From JL08 sp039969355 (GTDB taxonomy: Bacteria; Pseudomonadota; Alphaproteobacteria; Rhodobacterales; Rhodobacteraceae): DNA of 64,000 bases. Under the pieces are notes generated by a model. It was not told where the DNA came from. It saw nothing but the letters and a program-made list of their open reading frames with translations, and made no database searches. A program made the position numbers and the translations under genes. Shown piece by piece: positions 53,196-61,401 of this stretch. The DNA lies in assembly GCA_039969355.1 (NCBI GenBank), contig JBDVOA010000010.1, positions 62,001 through 126,000 on the forward strand, read 5' to 3'. Each line of letters starts with the position of its first letter. Positions within the stretch are counted from its first letter, which is position 1.

Positions 53196-54887
53196 ATGTC
53201 AAATACACAAAACGGGGCAGAGGCTTTTGTCAGGATGCTGGATGCCCATGGCGTACGGCACGTCTTTGGTTTGTGTGGAGATACCAGCCTGCCGCTTTAT
53301 GATGCGATGTTGGGTCTTGATCACGGGATTAACCATGTTTTGACCCGGGATGAGCGTTCCGCCGCCTACATGGCCGACGCCTATTCGCGCGTGACCGGGC
53401 GGCCCGGCGTCTGCGAGGGACCTTCAGGCGGGGGAGCGACCTATATTCTGCCCGGTCTGATCGAGGCCAGCGAAAGCTCCTACGCCGTTCTGGGGGTCAC
53501 AACGGACATATCTGTCGGCACCTATGGAAAATACCCCCTGACCGAAGTCGATCAGGAGGCGTTGATGCGCCCGCTGACCAAATTCAACACAGTTATTAAA
53601 CAGGCGGACCATATCCCGCGTATGGTGCGCATGGCGTTCCGGGCGATGACAACCGGTCGGGCCGGGGCGGCACATTTGGGGTTGCCCTACGACATCCAAT
53701 ATCATGATGTTGATCCATCGGACATCTGGGCCGATCCAAAACATCAAAGCTATCCAGCCTATCGTGCCGCGCCAGAACCGGGCGCAGTTGAGGCGGCGAT
53801 CGATGCCATCCTGTCCGCTAAATCGCCGGTGATAATCTGTGGCGGCGGTGTGGTGATAGCCGGGGCCATGGACGCGCTGGACCGGTTGGCGACCCGTCTG
53901 GACATACCGGTTGCAACTTCGATTTCAGGGCAGGGGTCCCTGGCGGAGACCCATCCAAACGCCGTTGGCGTCGTTGGATCAAATGGCGGTACGGATGAGA
54001 CATGGGAAGCGATGGAAATCGCCGATCTTGTAATCTTTATGGGGTGCCGTGCTGGCAGCACGACGACTGCGCGCTGGGAAGCACCCAAGCCCGGCAGCCG
54101 TATTGTCCACTTTGACAGCGACCCGATGGTGATCGGCGCGAATTATCCGGCAGAGGTCGCGGTTGTGGCCGATCTGAAACTGGCATTGGAAGAGTTCAAC
54201 GCGGTTCTGGATGCTCGCGATCAGGGTGCGGCGACATTTGGTGGCGCGGCGGCGGCCGCAGACATAAAGCGCCGCAAGTTCGAGGTGTTTCACACGCTCT
54301 CCGCCAGCTCTGAGGCGCCAATCCGGCCCGAACGGGTTATCGCAACCCTGCAACGCGTCTTGCCGGAAGGCGCCACAGTCGTTTCTGATCCCGGTACCAG
54401 TTGCCCATATTTTTCAGCCTATTATGAATTGCCAAAATCGGGCCGCCACTTCATTACCAACCGCGCACACGGTGCGCTGGGGTACGCAATGTCAGCGGCT
54501 CTGGGGGCATGGTATGGCCGGCCGGGCAGCAAGATCGTTGCGATGATGGGCGACGGATCGTTTGGTTTCACGTGCGGAGAGCTTGAAACCGTCTGCCGAT
54601 CACGCGCCAACATTACCTACATCGTTTTTTCGAATGCGTCCTTCGGCTGGATCAAAGCCAGTCAGAAGGATGACAAAGGTGCGCGATATCACAACGTAGA
54701 TTTCACGCGTGTGGATCAGGCAGCGGTTGCCGCCGCCTATGGGGTGAAGTCCTGGACGGTCGAAAATCCGGAGGAACTGGAGGGTATCCTGAAACAAGCC
54801 ATGGCCTATGACGGCCCAACTCTGGTGGACGTGATCACCCAACCACTTGAGCAAAGCAACGCACCTGTACGGCGCTGGATGGGTTAA
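53196..54887 (+). CDS. Thiamine-pyrophosphate-dependent enzyme (IlvB/acetolactate synthase-like)
   Basis: 563 residues. Three TPP-enzyme domains: catalytic Glu at E53 (LTRDERSAAYMADAYSRVTG), central domain near 195-330 (IICGGGVVIAGAMDALDRLA), and the TPP-binding motif GDGSFGFTCGELETVCRSRA ending in FSNASFG (about residues 450-485). It resembles IlvB-family lyases/decarboxylases whose substrates are 2-oxo acids. Not a standard acetolactate synthase: no IlvN regulatory subunit gene is nearby. Transcribed divergently from GntR. Substrate unknown. Confidence 0.83.
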   Translation: MSNTQNGAEAFVRMLDAHGVRHVFGLCGDTSLPLYDAMLGLDHGINHVLTRDERSAAYMADAYSRVTGRPGVCEGPSGGGATYILPGLIEASESSYAVLGVTTDISVGTYGKYPLTEVDQEALMRPLTKFNTVIKQADHIPRMVRMAFRAMTTGRAGAAHLGLPYDIQYHDVDPSDIWADPKHQSYPAYRAAPEPGAVEAAIDAILSAKSPVIICGGGVVIAGAMDALDRLATRLDIPVATSISGQGSLAETHPNAVGVVGSNGGTDETWEAMEIADLVIFMGCRAGSTTTARWEAPKPGSRIVHFDSDPMVIGANYPAEVAVVADLKLALEEFNAVLDARDQGAATFGGAAAAADIKRRKFEVFHTLSASSEAPIRPERVIATLQRVLPEGATVVSDPGTSCPYFSAYYELPKSGRHFITNRAHGALGYAMSAALGAWYGRPGSKIVAMMGDGSFGFTCGELETVCRSRANITYIVFSNASFGWIKASQKDDKGARYHNVDFTRVDQAAVAAAYGVKSWTVENPEELEGILKQAMAYDGPTLVDVITQPLEQSNAPVRRWMG

Positions 54888-55360
54888 TTTCCGAACGCCT
54901 CAGACCCTTGGCTCAATGGAATTGTTTTCTGAATCCATGCGTGAATGTCTGTCAGGTAATTTTGACCCAAACCGGACTTTCCTTACGGTTTTCGTAACGT
55001 CCGGTTTTGCGGACTTTGCTGCCCATCGCTAACGTTGTTTAGATGGCGGCTTTGGCGGTATTGGACCAACCTCACACAAAGCACCTACAAACGCAGCCGA
55101 TCGCGATATTACGGAGATTAGATAAGTAGCTAGGATATCAACAGGCACAGGAGAAATTTGTAGTGACCATCTGTTGATGACGTTCTGGCGTGAGGTTGGG
55201 GTTCCAAACATGCAGATTGAGCAGCACAACTGCTATGCATGAGTTCGTCGATGTTGACCGACCACTATGCGAAGGTGAAGTACAATTTCTAAATGCGCCA
55301 GATATTCCGCCACATGGTAAAGGTGAGGGCTAAAAGGCAGAATATACACCTAGCTCAAGG
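54888..55360. other. 473-base gap without a recognisable gene
   Basis: Between the TPP enzyme stop and the stop of the small I9-like gene. It contains the stem-loop at 54971-55005. Short open frames exist (for example one of 66 codons on the minus strand at 55029-55229) but show no ribosome site, recognisable domain or typical composition. I found no tRNA, inverted terminal repeat or insertion sequence. The region is visibly more AT-rich than its surroundings, so a decayed element cannot be excluded. Confidence 0.5.
54971..55005 (+). terminator. Bipartite stem-loop downstream of the TPP enzyme gene
   Basis: Outer arms ACCGGAC (54971-54977) and GTCCGGT (54999-55005) enclose inner arms TTACG (54983-54987) and CGTAA (54993-54997) with a 5-nt loop. 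A short T-run follows (55005-55008). It sits 84 bases after the TPP-enzyme stop and is the most plausible transcription terminator for that gene. Confidence 0.6.
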
Positions 55361-55612
55361 TCACATGTCAGCGTCCGTTTCGTCGGAATCTAGTGCATGC
55401 ATAATCCCATCATCACGCAGGGATTGCACGCCTTCCACGCCCTCAAGTGCGGTGACGGCGGTGTCATCCGCATGACCGGTAATTATCCCAATAGAGTCGA
55501 GCTGTTGTTCAACGGTCATGCCTTCTTGCGTTAGTGCAGTCACCACATCGGCGATCTTATCGCGCCGCGCCCGTTCGACCATAACTACCAGTTTTCGCGC
55601 TGACACGTTCAA
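55361..55612 (-). CDS. Small stand-alone I9-like protein (peptidase propeptide/inhibitor fold)
   Basis: About 83 residues (93 from TTG 55642). KLVVMVERARRDKIADVVTAL, EGMTVEQQLDSIG and the C-terminal VTALEGVEGVQSLRDDGIMH follow the pattern of inhibitor I9/subtilisin propeptide domains (beta strand, helix, beta strand, helix, V-x-x-Lxx). The chain is acidic at the end (DSDETDADM). It lies 72 bases after the subtilase stop on the same strand. TTG 55612 is preceded by AAGAAGGA; TTG 55642 or GTG 55633 are alternatives. It may act in trans as inhibitor or folding helper of the upstream protease; no direct evidence. Confidence 0.68.
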   Translation of the reverse strand: MNVSARKLVVMVERARRDKIADVVTALTQEGMTVEQQLDSIGIITGHADDTAVTALEGVEGVQSLRDDGIMHALDSDETDADM

Positions 55613-55684
55613 TGCATCCTTCTTAGGCCCCACATCAATCAAGTGGCGATGCGGGGCCTGAACGTCAAGTGTGTGTCACCCAGA

Positions 55685-57016
55685 CTATCCGATTAGTGCT
55701 GCTGGTGGAACGGGCGCTTGCACCAGCCCGGCACCGCCATCGCGAATTGGCAGGCCTACGTCAATTGCTGTACGGCGCAAGGCTTCCCACAAAGCGCGTC
55801 CGCGCAAGTTCCGGTCAGATTGCGCAAGTAGAGCAGCGATGCCCGCAACATGAGGGCAAGCCATCGAGGTGCCGTTTATGCGCCCGTGCCGCCTGGGCAT
55901 GGGGAAGGAGGATAGGATGTCAACGCCGGGAGCAGCTATATTGACTTCGCCCCCCTCAGAGTTAATGCCTCCACAAGAAAAAGTGGCGACACGCGATTGT
56001 TCGTCGATTGCAGCGACTGCCATAATTGAAGGAGAGTTCGCAGGTGCACCAACAGGCGCAATAAAGTTAAACTGACGCTGACTTTCGTTCCCAGCAGCAG
56101 CAATGATCAAACAGCCTGCATCCAGTGCGGAAACAGCGATATCCTCATATATTGGATCAAACGTCTCGCCAACTGCTGTTGACCTGCCCAGCGACATGGA
56201 AATCACTTCGCAGCCCTCGGTGATGGCCCAATTCATGCCCGCGAATATCCCGCTCTCGCGGCCCGAGCCACTGTCACTGAGTACTTTTCCAGCATAGATG
56301 TCAGCCTCGTACGCCACACCGTAACGGATTACACCGACCGGGTCGCGAGACCCTGCGGCAGTACCTATGCAATGCGTGCCATGACCATTCACGTCTTGCA
56401 CAGGTTCGCCAGCGACGAAGGAGCGTGCCTCGACGTTGCGCCCGACAAAATCTGGATGCCCCAGATCAAACCCAGTGTCGAGCACAGCTAATTTAATGCC
56501 GCGTCCAGAATATGTTGACAGATCGGCATGTACTGCTTGGATGCCCCAGGTTGAGGCGTCCTCCGACGCCACGCGGATTGCATCAGCGCGCGAGTCAATC
56601 CGGCCAATGGCGGGCGCACCATCCGCAAGAATGTGAAGTCCCTCACGGACCCAAGCTGCATATCGATCTTCTGCCGAACTGCTTGCAAACAAATAAAATT
56701 CGGGTCGCATAGTTTTGATGTCAGCATCCGCTTCCATAGCAGACATCATTGCCGTTGCTGGCTGCTCCGAGGTCATATTCATGACGGCGATATTGAGTTT
56801 TTCGAACAGGACAATTGTGTCATTGGAGGGCAATTCCGGCTGGCTTTCTGACGCTGTCAACAAATCCGATGCCGTAGAGACTTCCATTGAACTGAGCGAC
56901 TTCAGTTTTTTGGCAGCGGTACTCGTTTTCATGTTTGGCCGCATCTGAACGATGTAGCTGCCCGTAGGTACTGGTGAACGCGTCGTCTGACCATTGGGGG
57001 TGTCTGAACCTGTCAT
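55685..57016 (-). CDS. Subtilisin-like serine protease (S8), no signal peptide
   Basis: 443 residues. Catalytic triad: D180 (LAVLDTGFDLGHPDF), H212 (NGHGTHCIGTAAG), S384 (NGTSMACPHVAGIAALLAQ), with oxyanion Asn N310 (IIAAAGNESQ). Residues about 20-110 form a propeptide-like region (IVLFEKLNIAVMNMTSEQPA, DADIKTMRPEFYLFA). The N-terminus is hydrophilic and lacks any visible Sec or Tat signal, so the enzyme is probably cytoplasmic or leaves by another route. AAGGAGAAAG precedes ATG 57016. Upstream DNA is AT-rich. Confidence 0.87.
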   Translation of the reverse strand: MTGSDTPNGQTTRSPVPTGSYIVQMRPNMKTSTAAKKLKSLSSMEVSTASDLLTASESQPELPSNDTIVLFEKLNIAVMNMTSEQPATAMMSAMEADADIKTMRPEFYLFASSSAEDRYAAWVREGLHILADGAPAIGRIDSRADAIRVASEDASTWGIQAVHADLSTYSGRGIKLAVLDTGFDLGHPDFVGRNVEARSFVAGEPVQDVNGHGTHCIGTAAGSRDPVGVIRYGVAYEADIYAGKVLSDSGSGRESGIFAGMNWAITEGCEVISMSLGRSTAVGETFDPIYEDIAVSALDAGCLIIAAAGNESQRQFNFIAPVGAPANSPSIMAVAAIDEQSRVATFSCGGINSEGGEVNIAAPGVDILSSFPMPRRHGRINGTSMACPHVAGIAALLAQSDRNLRGRALWEALRRTAIDVGLPIRDGGAGLVQAPVPPAALIG

Positions 57017-57360
57017 GATCTTTCTCCTTAAATATATAAATAAATAAATTCGCAGGGCTGATATGCGTGCCAATGCGACATTTCGATATTAGCATAGCAA
57101 TGGCGTTTCACAAAACGGGACAAACCTCTGGCATTGTGAGGATGTTGTGACACGTCTCAAAAAGGGAGCGCTTGGATAGTGATAGCTAGCGTAATTGGCA
57201 AGCCAATCTCCTACGAGCGGCCATTCATAAAATACGCAGCATTCTGTACTTTGGGTTCCTTTGGCACCTTCGCTTCGATTGGCAGTAACTGCGGCTTAGC
57301 GGTTTTCCCTTTTTGGGTCAGTGTTGTAACGTGAACGTCAGTGTTATCTGAGGTCCAGAA
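57017..57360. other. 344-base intergenic region upstream of the protease gene
   Basis: Between the protease ATG and the stop of a LysR gene on the same strand. It contains a very AT-rich stretch at about 57030-57050, presumably the protease leader. The best promoter-like boxes I can find on the minus strand (TTGGCA near 57068-57073) are weak. No open frame with family features was recognised; the LysR gene lies upstream but read-through seems unlikely to be the only source of transcription. Confidence 0.4.
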
Positions 57361-58263
57361 TCAATTTGTTGTTGCGGCATAGCTTTGCATCTCGGCGAGC
57401 AGAACTGCCCGAAATTCCTGTGCTAAGGTAGACAGCGGTCTCGTCTTTGAGGTGATCACCGCCATATCCAGCATGATCGCGGGCTCAAACGGGCGCTTGA
57501 TAAAGCCACCTGCATCTTCATAAGCTACAGTGAACGGATCGATCAGCGACACGCCCATGCCTTCGCGCACGAAACTCAGCATGTTTTTGAACAGATGGGT
57601 ATTGACCTGCGGCCGCCAGACCTCTCCGGCGCTGTGAAACGCTTCGCGGGTGCGGCGGTGGGTCATGTGATCCGGGCCCATCACGATGAACGCTTCGTCT
57701 TTCAGCAGGGTGGGGGTCAACACGTCGTACCTTGCCAGTGGGTTGTCCTCGGCCATGGCGCAGACGGTCTCAAACCGAAAGACATGCGCGTCAAACGCCT
57801 GATGCTGGATCGGCAATTCGCATATGCCGACCTCGAACAGCCCAGCCATCACCCATTCCTGAATTTTGGGCGAGTATTGCGACTGGAACGACACGGACAG
57901 ATTGGGCCGCCCTTCGCAAAAGCGTGCGATCAGGCGCGGTAAGAACCCAAATGACAGCGCGTGGGTTGATGCGGCCTGAAGCTGACCGACCTGCTTGTTT
58001 TGCAGGTCAGTGACGGTCTGTTGCACATGATCCAGCCCCCGCACGACCGTGTCAATTTCCTGATAAAGCACGTCTGCCTCGGGTGTCGGTAAAAGCCGTC
58101 CTTTGGTGCGGGAAAACAGATCTAGGCGGGTTTCCCGTTCAAGCTGGGCAATCAGGTTGGAGATGCCGGGCTGCGATATACCAAGCAGCGTAGCAGCGCC
58201 GGTTACGGTGCCGGTATCGATGATAGCGTGAAAGGCTTGCAATTGGCGAAAACGAAGCTGCAT
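57361..58263 (-). CDS. LysR-family transcriptional regulator
   Basis: 300 residues. N-terminal helix-turn-helix (GTVTGAATLLGISQPGISNLIAQLERET) and LysR substrate domain (VGQLQAASTHALSFGFLPRL, AFIVMGPDHMTHRRTREAFH, SFVREGMGVSLIDPFTVAYE). Transcribed divergently from an enolase-superfamily enzyme, with 96 bases between the ATGs and an AAGT-N11-ACTT element in between. Ligand unknown; probably senses an intermediate of that enzyme's pathway. Confidence 0.9.
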   Translation of the reverse strand: MQLRFRQLQAFHAIIDTGTVTGAATLLGISQPGISNLIAQLERETRLDLFSRTKGRLLPTPEADVLYQEIDTVVRGLDHVQQTVTDLQNKQVGQLQAASTHALSFGFLPRLIARFCEGRPNLSVSFQSQYSPKIQEWVMAGLFEVGICELPIQHQAFDAHVFRFETVCAMAEDNPLARYDVLTPTLLKDEAFIVMGPDHMTHRRTREAFHSAGEVWRPQVNTHLFKNMLSFVREGMGVSLIDPFTVAYEDAGGFIKRPFEPAIMLDMAVITSKTRPLSTLAQEFRAVLLAEMQSYAATTN

Positions 58264-58268
58264 CTGCG

Positions 58269-58287
58269 AAGTATATCACTTCTACTT
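58269..58287. promoter_or_regulatory. LysR-type T-N11-A box candidate
   Basis: AAGT (58269-58272) and ACTT (58284-58287) form inverted arms separated by 11 bases, which fits the T-N11-A consensus of LysR-type binding sites. It lies between the divergent LysR and racemase-like genes, 6 bases from the LysR ATG. Seen directly as a repeat; binding is inferred. Confidence 0.45.
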
Positions 58288-58359
58288 ATGTATTGGTCAA
58301 TAATTAGTATTGGAAATGATGGGCGATCCTTGGCACGCTCAAATCTTGCGGGGGCAAGA

Positions 58360-59490
58360 ATGTCGAACTTGGATCAAAAGATTATTGCGCTGGATGTCTG
58401 GCACCTGGCCTTGCCAGTCAATGCCCGGCGCGACCATGGCATTGGATCGGTCGAGCATAATGTCGACATCGTTGTCCTGCGTCTGACGTCCGAGGATGGT
58501 ACCCAAGGGTGGGGCGAGGCATCGCCCTGGTCTGTCTTCACAGGGTCCGCCGAGGCGAGCTTTGCCGCCCTTGATCGCTACATCCGCCCACTTGTGGTGG
58601 GACACGCGGTGGGGGAACGTTCGCTCATTATGCAAAACGCGTCATATGCGGTGGCGCATTGTACCGAAGCCAAGGCGGCGCTGGATACGGCATTGCTGGA
58701 TTTGCAGGGGCGTATTGCGAGTCTGCCGGTGTGGGCCTTGTTGGGAGGGAAGTGTCGCGACACGATACCGCTCAGTTGTTCGATTGCCGACCCGGATTTT
58801 GACAAGGATCTGGATCTGATGGATCGGATCAGGTTTGACGGGTTGCGCATCATAAAGCTGAAAACCGGCTTCAAAGATCACGCCTTTGACGTGATGCGGC
58901 TGGAACGGTTGCGCAATGATTACCCCGAATTCGACATCCGCGTGGACTATAATCAAGGCTTGCATCACGATGAGGCACTGGGATGCGTGCGCGACGTCGC
59001 CCAATTCAGACCGACCTTCATCGAACAGCCCGTAAAAGCGCATTTGCGCGGGGTTATGGCCGACATCCGTTCTTCGATTGATGTACCGCTCTTGGCGGAT
59101 GAAAGTGTTTTTGGTCCTGAGGACATGCAGGTCGCCATCGATGGGAAAATCGCAGACGGTGTTTCGATCAAGATCATGAAATCGGGCGGGCTGACCCGCG
59201 CCCAGACAGTCGCGCGAATGGCCGCCAATGTCGGCATGTCGGCCTATGGTGGCGACATGTTCGAGGCCGGTCTGGCCCACCTGGCGGGCACACATATGAT
59301 CGCGGCAACGCCGGAAATTACTCTGGGGTGCGAGTTCTATCAGGCAAGTTATTTTCTGGTGGAGGATATTCTGGAAACCCCGTTCGAGGTCACCGATGGA
59401 CAGGTTGTTGTGCCGCAAGGTGCTGGCCTCGGTCCATTGCCGGAACTCGACAAAATCCAGCACTACGCCAGATACGGTTCGTCAAAATGA
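58360..59490 (+). CDS. Enolase-superfamily enzyme (mandelate racemase/muconate lactonizing type)
   Basis: 376 residues. MLE-subgroup catalytic set: general base pair in RIIKLKTG (K166, K168), metal ligands in RVDYNQG (D196), FIEQPV (E222) and LLADESV (D248), opposite-face Lys in VSIKIMKSGG (K271). WGEASPW and ALLDLQGRI, ALLGGKCRDTIPL are typical of the N-terminal/capping parts. Possible reactions are muconate cycloisomerisation, dipeptide epimerisation, or amino-acid/betaine 2-epimerisation. A D-amino-acid dehydrogenase-like gene two genes downstream favours epimerisation. GGGGGCAAGA precedes ATG 58360. Confidence 0.86.
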   Translation: MSNLDQKIIALDVWHLALPVNARRDHGIGSVEHNVDIVVLRLTSEDGTQGWGEASPWSVFTGSAEASFAALDRYIRPLVVGHAVGERSLIMQNASYAVAHCTEAKAALDTALLDLQGRIASLPVWALLGGKCRDTIPLSCSIADPDFDKDLDLMDRIRFDGLRIIKLKTGFKDHAFDVMRLERLRNDYPEFDIRVDYNQGLHHDEALGCVRDVAQFRPTFIEQPVKAHLRGVMADIRSSIDVPLLADESVFGPEDMQVAIDGKIADGVSIKIMKSGGLTRAQTVARMAANVGMSAYGGDMFEAGLAHLAGTHMIAATPEITLGCEFYQASYFLVEDILETPFEVTDGQVVVPQGAGLGPLPELDKIQHYARYGSSK

Positions 59491-59501
59491 GGGGGCCGAG
59501 T

Positions 59502-60017
59502 TCAATAAGAGGTCGCCGCGCGCGAGGCCTGACCATATTGACCCGACATCAGTCGCAAAAGGGCAGCGAGGTCGCTGACACGGTCCGGATCGATGCCAAG
59601 ATCCCCAATAGCGCGCAGCAGCAGCATCTCTCTTATTTCGCGGTACCTGTCGCAGGCGGTTTGTCCGGTTTCAGTCGCGGCCACGGTTTTTTCCTTGCCT
59701 TGGCGCACGTCCCGCACAAGCCCGGCCTTAATGAGTTTCTTGATGGCATAGTTGACCGTGTGGGTGTCTTCGATGTTCAGAACCAGACAGATGTCCGCCA
59801 GTTTCTTGGGCCGCCCGCGGTGGCGCACCGTGTGCAGTACCAGCACCTCAAGCGAAGACAGATCAGGATAACCCGCCGCAGACATCGCGCGCACCACCCA
59901 ACGATTAAAGGCATTGCCCGCCAACATCAGGCCAAATTCGAACTCCGACACTTCCGGGAAGGGGCCAGACGCAAGATGAGCGGACGAGACAATAGGGCCA
60001 AGGTCAGAACCAGACAT
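59502..60017 (-). CDS. MarR-family transcriptional regulator
   Basis: 171 residues with a winged helix-turn-helix: LEVLVLHTVRHRGRPKKLADICLVLNIEDTHTVNYAIKKLIKAGLVRDV is the recognition region, followed by the wing QGKEKTVAATETGQTACDRY. Divergent from the D-amino-acid dehydrogenase-like gene. Start ATG 60017 (MSGSDLGPIVS); no strong ribosome site is visible, and ATG 60053 is in frame. It converges on the racemase-like gene with an 11-base gap. It probably represses its own and the dehydrogenase/TRAP operon through the palindrome at 60046-60062. Confidence 0.8.
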   Translation of the reverse strand: MSGSDLGPIVSSAHLASGPFPEVSEFEFGLMLAGNAFNRWVVRAMSAAGYPDLSSLEVLVLHTVRHRGRPKKLADICLVLNIEDTHTVNYAIKKLIKAGLVRDVRQGKEKTVAATETGQTACDRYREIREMLLLRAIGDLGIDPDRVSDLAALLRLMSGQYGQASRAATSY

Positions 60018-60045
60018 GAGGTAATATACGATTTGTCGATAAAAT

Positions 60046-60062
60046 GTCAACATTTTGTTGAC
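60046..60062. promoter_or_regulatory. Perfect palindromic operator candidate GTCAAC-N5-GTTGAC
   Basis: GTCAAC (60046-60051) and GTTGAC (60057-60062) are exact inverted arms separated by 5 bases, embedded in a second overlapping palindrome AAAATG/CATTTT (60041-60046, 60051-60056). It lies in the 104-base region between divergent marR and dehydrogenase genes. Size and symmetry suit a MarR dimer. The repeat is directly seen; its role is inferred. Confidence 0.6.
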
Positions 60063-60121
60063 TTGCTGCGAATTTCCGGCAATGTGTACTGCCAAGGACG
60101 GAATTGCGGGGGGCAATACGT

Positions 60122-61360
60122 GTGAGCGGCCATATCGTCATAGTTGGAGCAGGGATTGTCGGTGTTTCCACCGCAATCTGGTTGCGCCGTTATGGTGCTG
60201 ACGTAACGCTGATCGACCGGGATGCACCGGGGCAGGGCACATCTTATGGTAATGCCGGGGTATTGGCCGCCTGTTCGGTGGCCCCGGTGACAGCGCCGGG
60301 ATTGCTCCGCAAGGCGCCCGGGTATCTCGCCAATCCGAATTTCCCGCTTTTCATGCGCTGGGGTTACCTGCCGAAGCTGGCGCCCTGGCTGATGAAGTAT
60401 CTCTCAAACGCCAACGACAGCGATACGCGCCGCATTGCGCAGGGTCTGACTACAATTGTCTCGGACACGGTTGAACAACATAAATCGCTTGTGCGGGATA
60501 CCGACGCGGCAAGCTGGGTTGTCGACAGTGATTATCACTTCGCCTATCGCGACAAGGCGGCATTTGAGGCCGACAATTACACATGGGGGCTGCGGCGTGC
60601 AGCGGGTTTTTCCCCTGTTCTGAGCACCGGGCCCGATGTGCAGGCGCATGAACCGAATCTTTCGTCTTCCGTAGGTTATCTGGCCACGATGAAGGACCAC
60701 GGCTATGTGCGTGATCCCGGTGGGTATGTAGCGGCCTTGGCTCAGGTGTTTGAAGGTCTTGGCGGGAAGGTTTGCAAGACTTCCGTGCAAGATATCGAGA
60801 TCGAGGGAGAGGCGATCAAAGCGGTGCTGACGGAACAGGGCCGGATCGCGTGTGACGGTGCGGTTCTGGCAACAGGAGTGTGGTCCAAGCCAATGATGAA
60901 AAAACTGGGGCTAAACATCCCGCTGGAAAGCGAACGCGGATATCACATTGTTTTTCAAGAGGCTGAAAACGGCCCCGTGTCCCCGACAATGGTGGCCAGC
61001 GGAAAGTTTGTTGCGACTCCCATGGCCGCAGGCGTCCGCTGTGCCGGTATTGTCGAGTTTGGCGGCCTTGACGCAGGGCCGTCGCGCGCACCGTTTGACC
61101 TGCTCAGAAAGCAGGTGCGTGAGACCTACCCTAATCTCGTGGCCACGAGCGAGGAAGAATGGATGGGGCACAGGCCCGCGCCCTCAGACAGCTTGCCGCT
61201 GATCGGCCAAATAGGTCAGTCTGGCATCTACACTGCCTTTGGACATCACCACATAGGATTGACGGGAGGCCCGAAAACGGGCCGACTGGTTGCCGAGATG
61301 TTGACAGGACGCACACCGAATGCCGACCTGTCGGCCTATGACCCACAACGGTTCGCCTGA
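60122..61360 (+). CDS. D-amino-acid dehydrogenase-like FAD-dependent oxidoreductase
   Basis: 412 residues of the DadA group. IVIVGAGIVGVSTAIWLRRYGADVTLID binds FAD; TSYGNAGVLAACSVAPV, VLATGVWSKPMMKKLGLNIPLESERGYH and FGHHHIGLTGGPKTGRLVAEML are the family pattern for D-amino acid or D-hydroxyproline-type dehydrogenases. GTG 60122 is preferred to TTG 60104 because a G-rich ribosome-binding stretch precedes it. It is followed by a TRAP binding-protein gene after 41 bases, probably in one operon. Confidence 0.83.
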   Translation: MSGHIVIVGAGIVGVSTAIWLRRYGADVTLIDRDAPGQGTSYGNAGVLAACSVAPVTAPGLLRKAPGYLANPNFPLFMRWGYLPKLAPWLMKYLSNANDSDTRRIAQGLTTIVSDTVEQHKSLVRDTDAASWVVDSDYHFAYRDKAAFEADNYTWGLRRAAGFSPVLSTGPDVQAHEPNLSSSVGYLATMKDHGYVRDPGGYVAALAQVFEGLGGKVCKTSVQDIEIEGEAIKAVLTEQGRIACDGAVLATGVWSKPMMKKLGLNIPLESERGYHIVFQEAENGPVSPTMVASGKFVATPMAAGVRCAGIVEFGGLDAGPSRAPFDLLRKQVRETYPNLVATSEEEWMGHRPAPSDSLPLIGQIGQSGIYTAFGHHHIGLTGGPKTGRLVAEMLTGRTPNADLSAYDPQRFA

Positions 61361-61401
61361 GTGGAAAAACAAGAAACCGAAAAACAACAAGGAGAGACTC
61401 T

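Noticed and set aside
54888..55360. Decayed insertion sequence in the AT-richer gap
   Set aside because: No inverted terminal repeats, target duplications or transposase-like residues could be identified.
58642..59463. Long open frame (273 codons) on the minus strand opposite the enolase-superfamily gene
   Set aside because: It lies wholly antisense to a gene with a full set of catalytic motifs, has no family features or ribosome site, and its residue pattern reflects the opposite-strand codons.
59328..60125. Open frame of 265 codons on the plus strand across the racemase end and marR
   Set aside because: Antisense to the MarR gene for most of its length, lacks a domain, and would overlap two well-supported genes.
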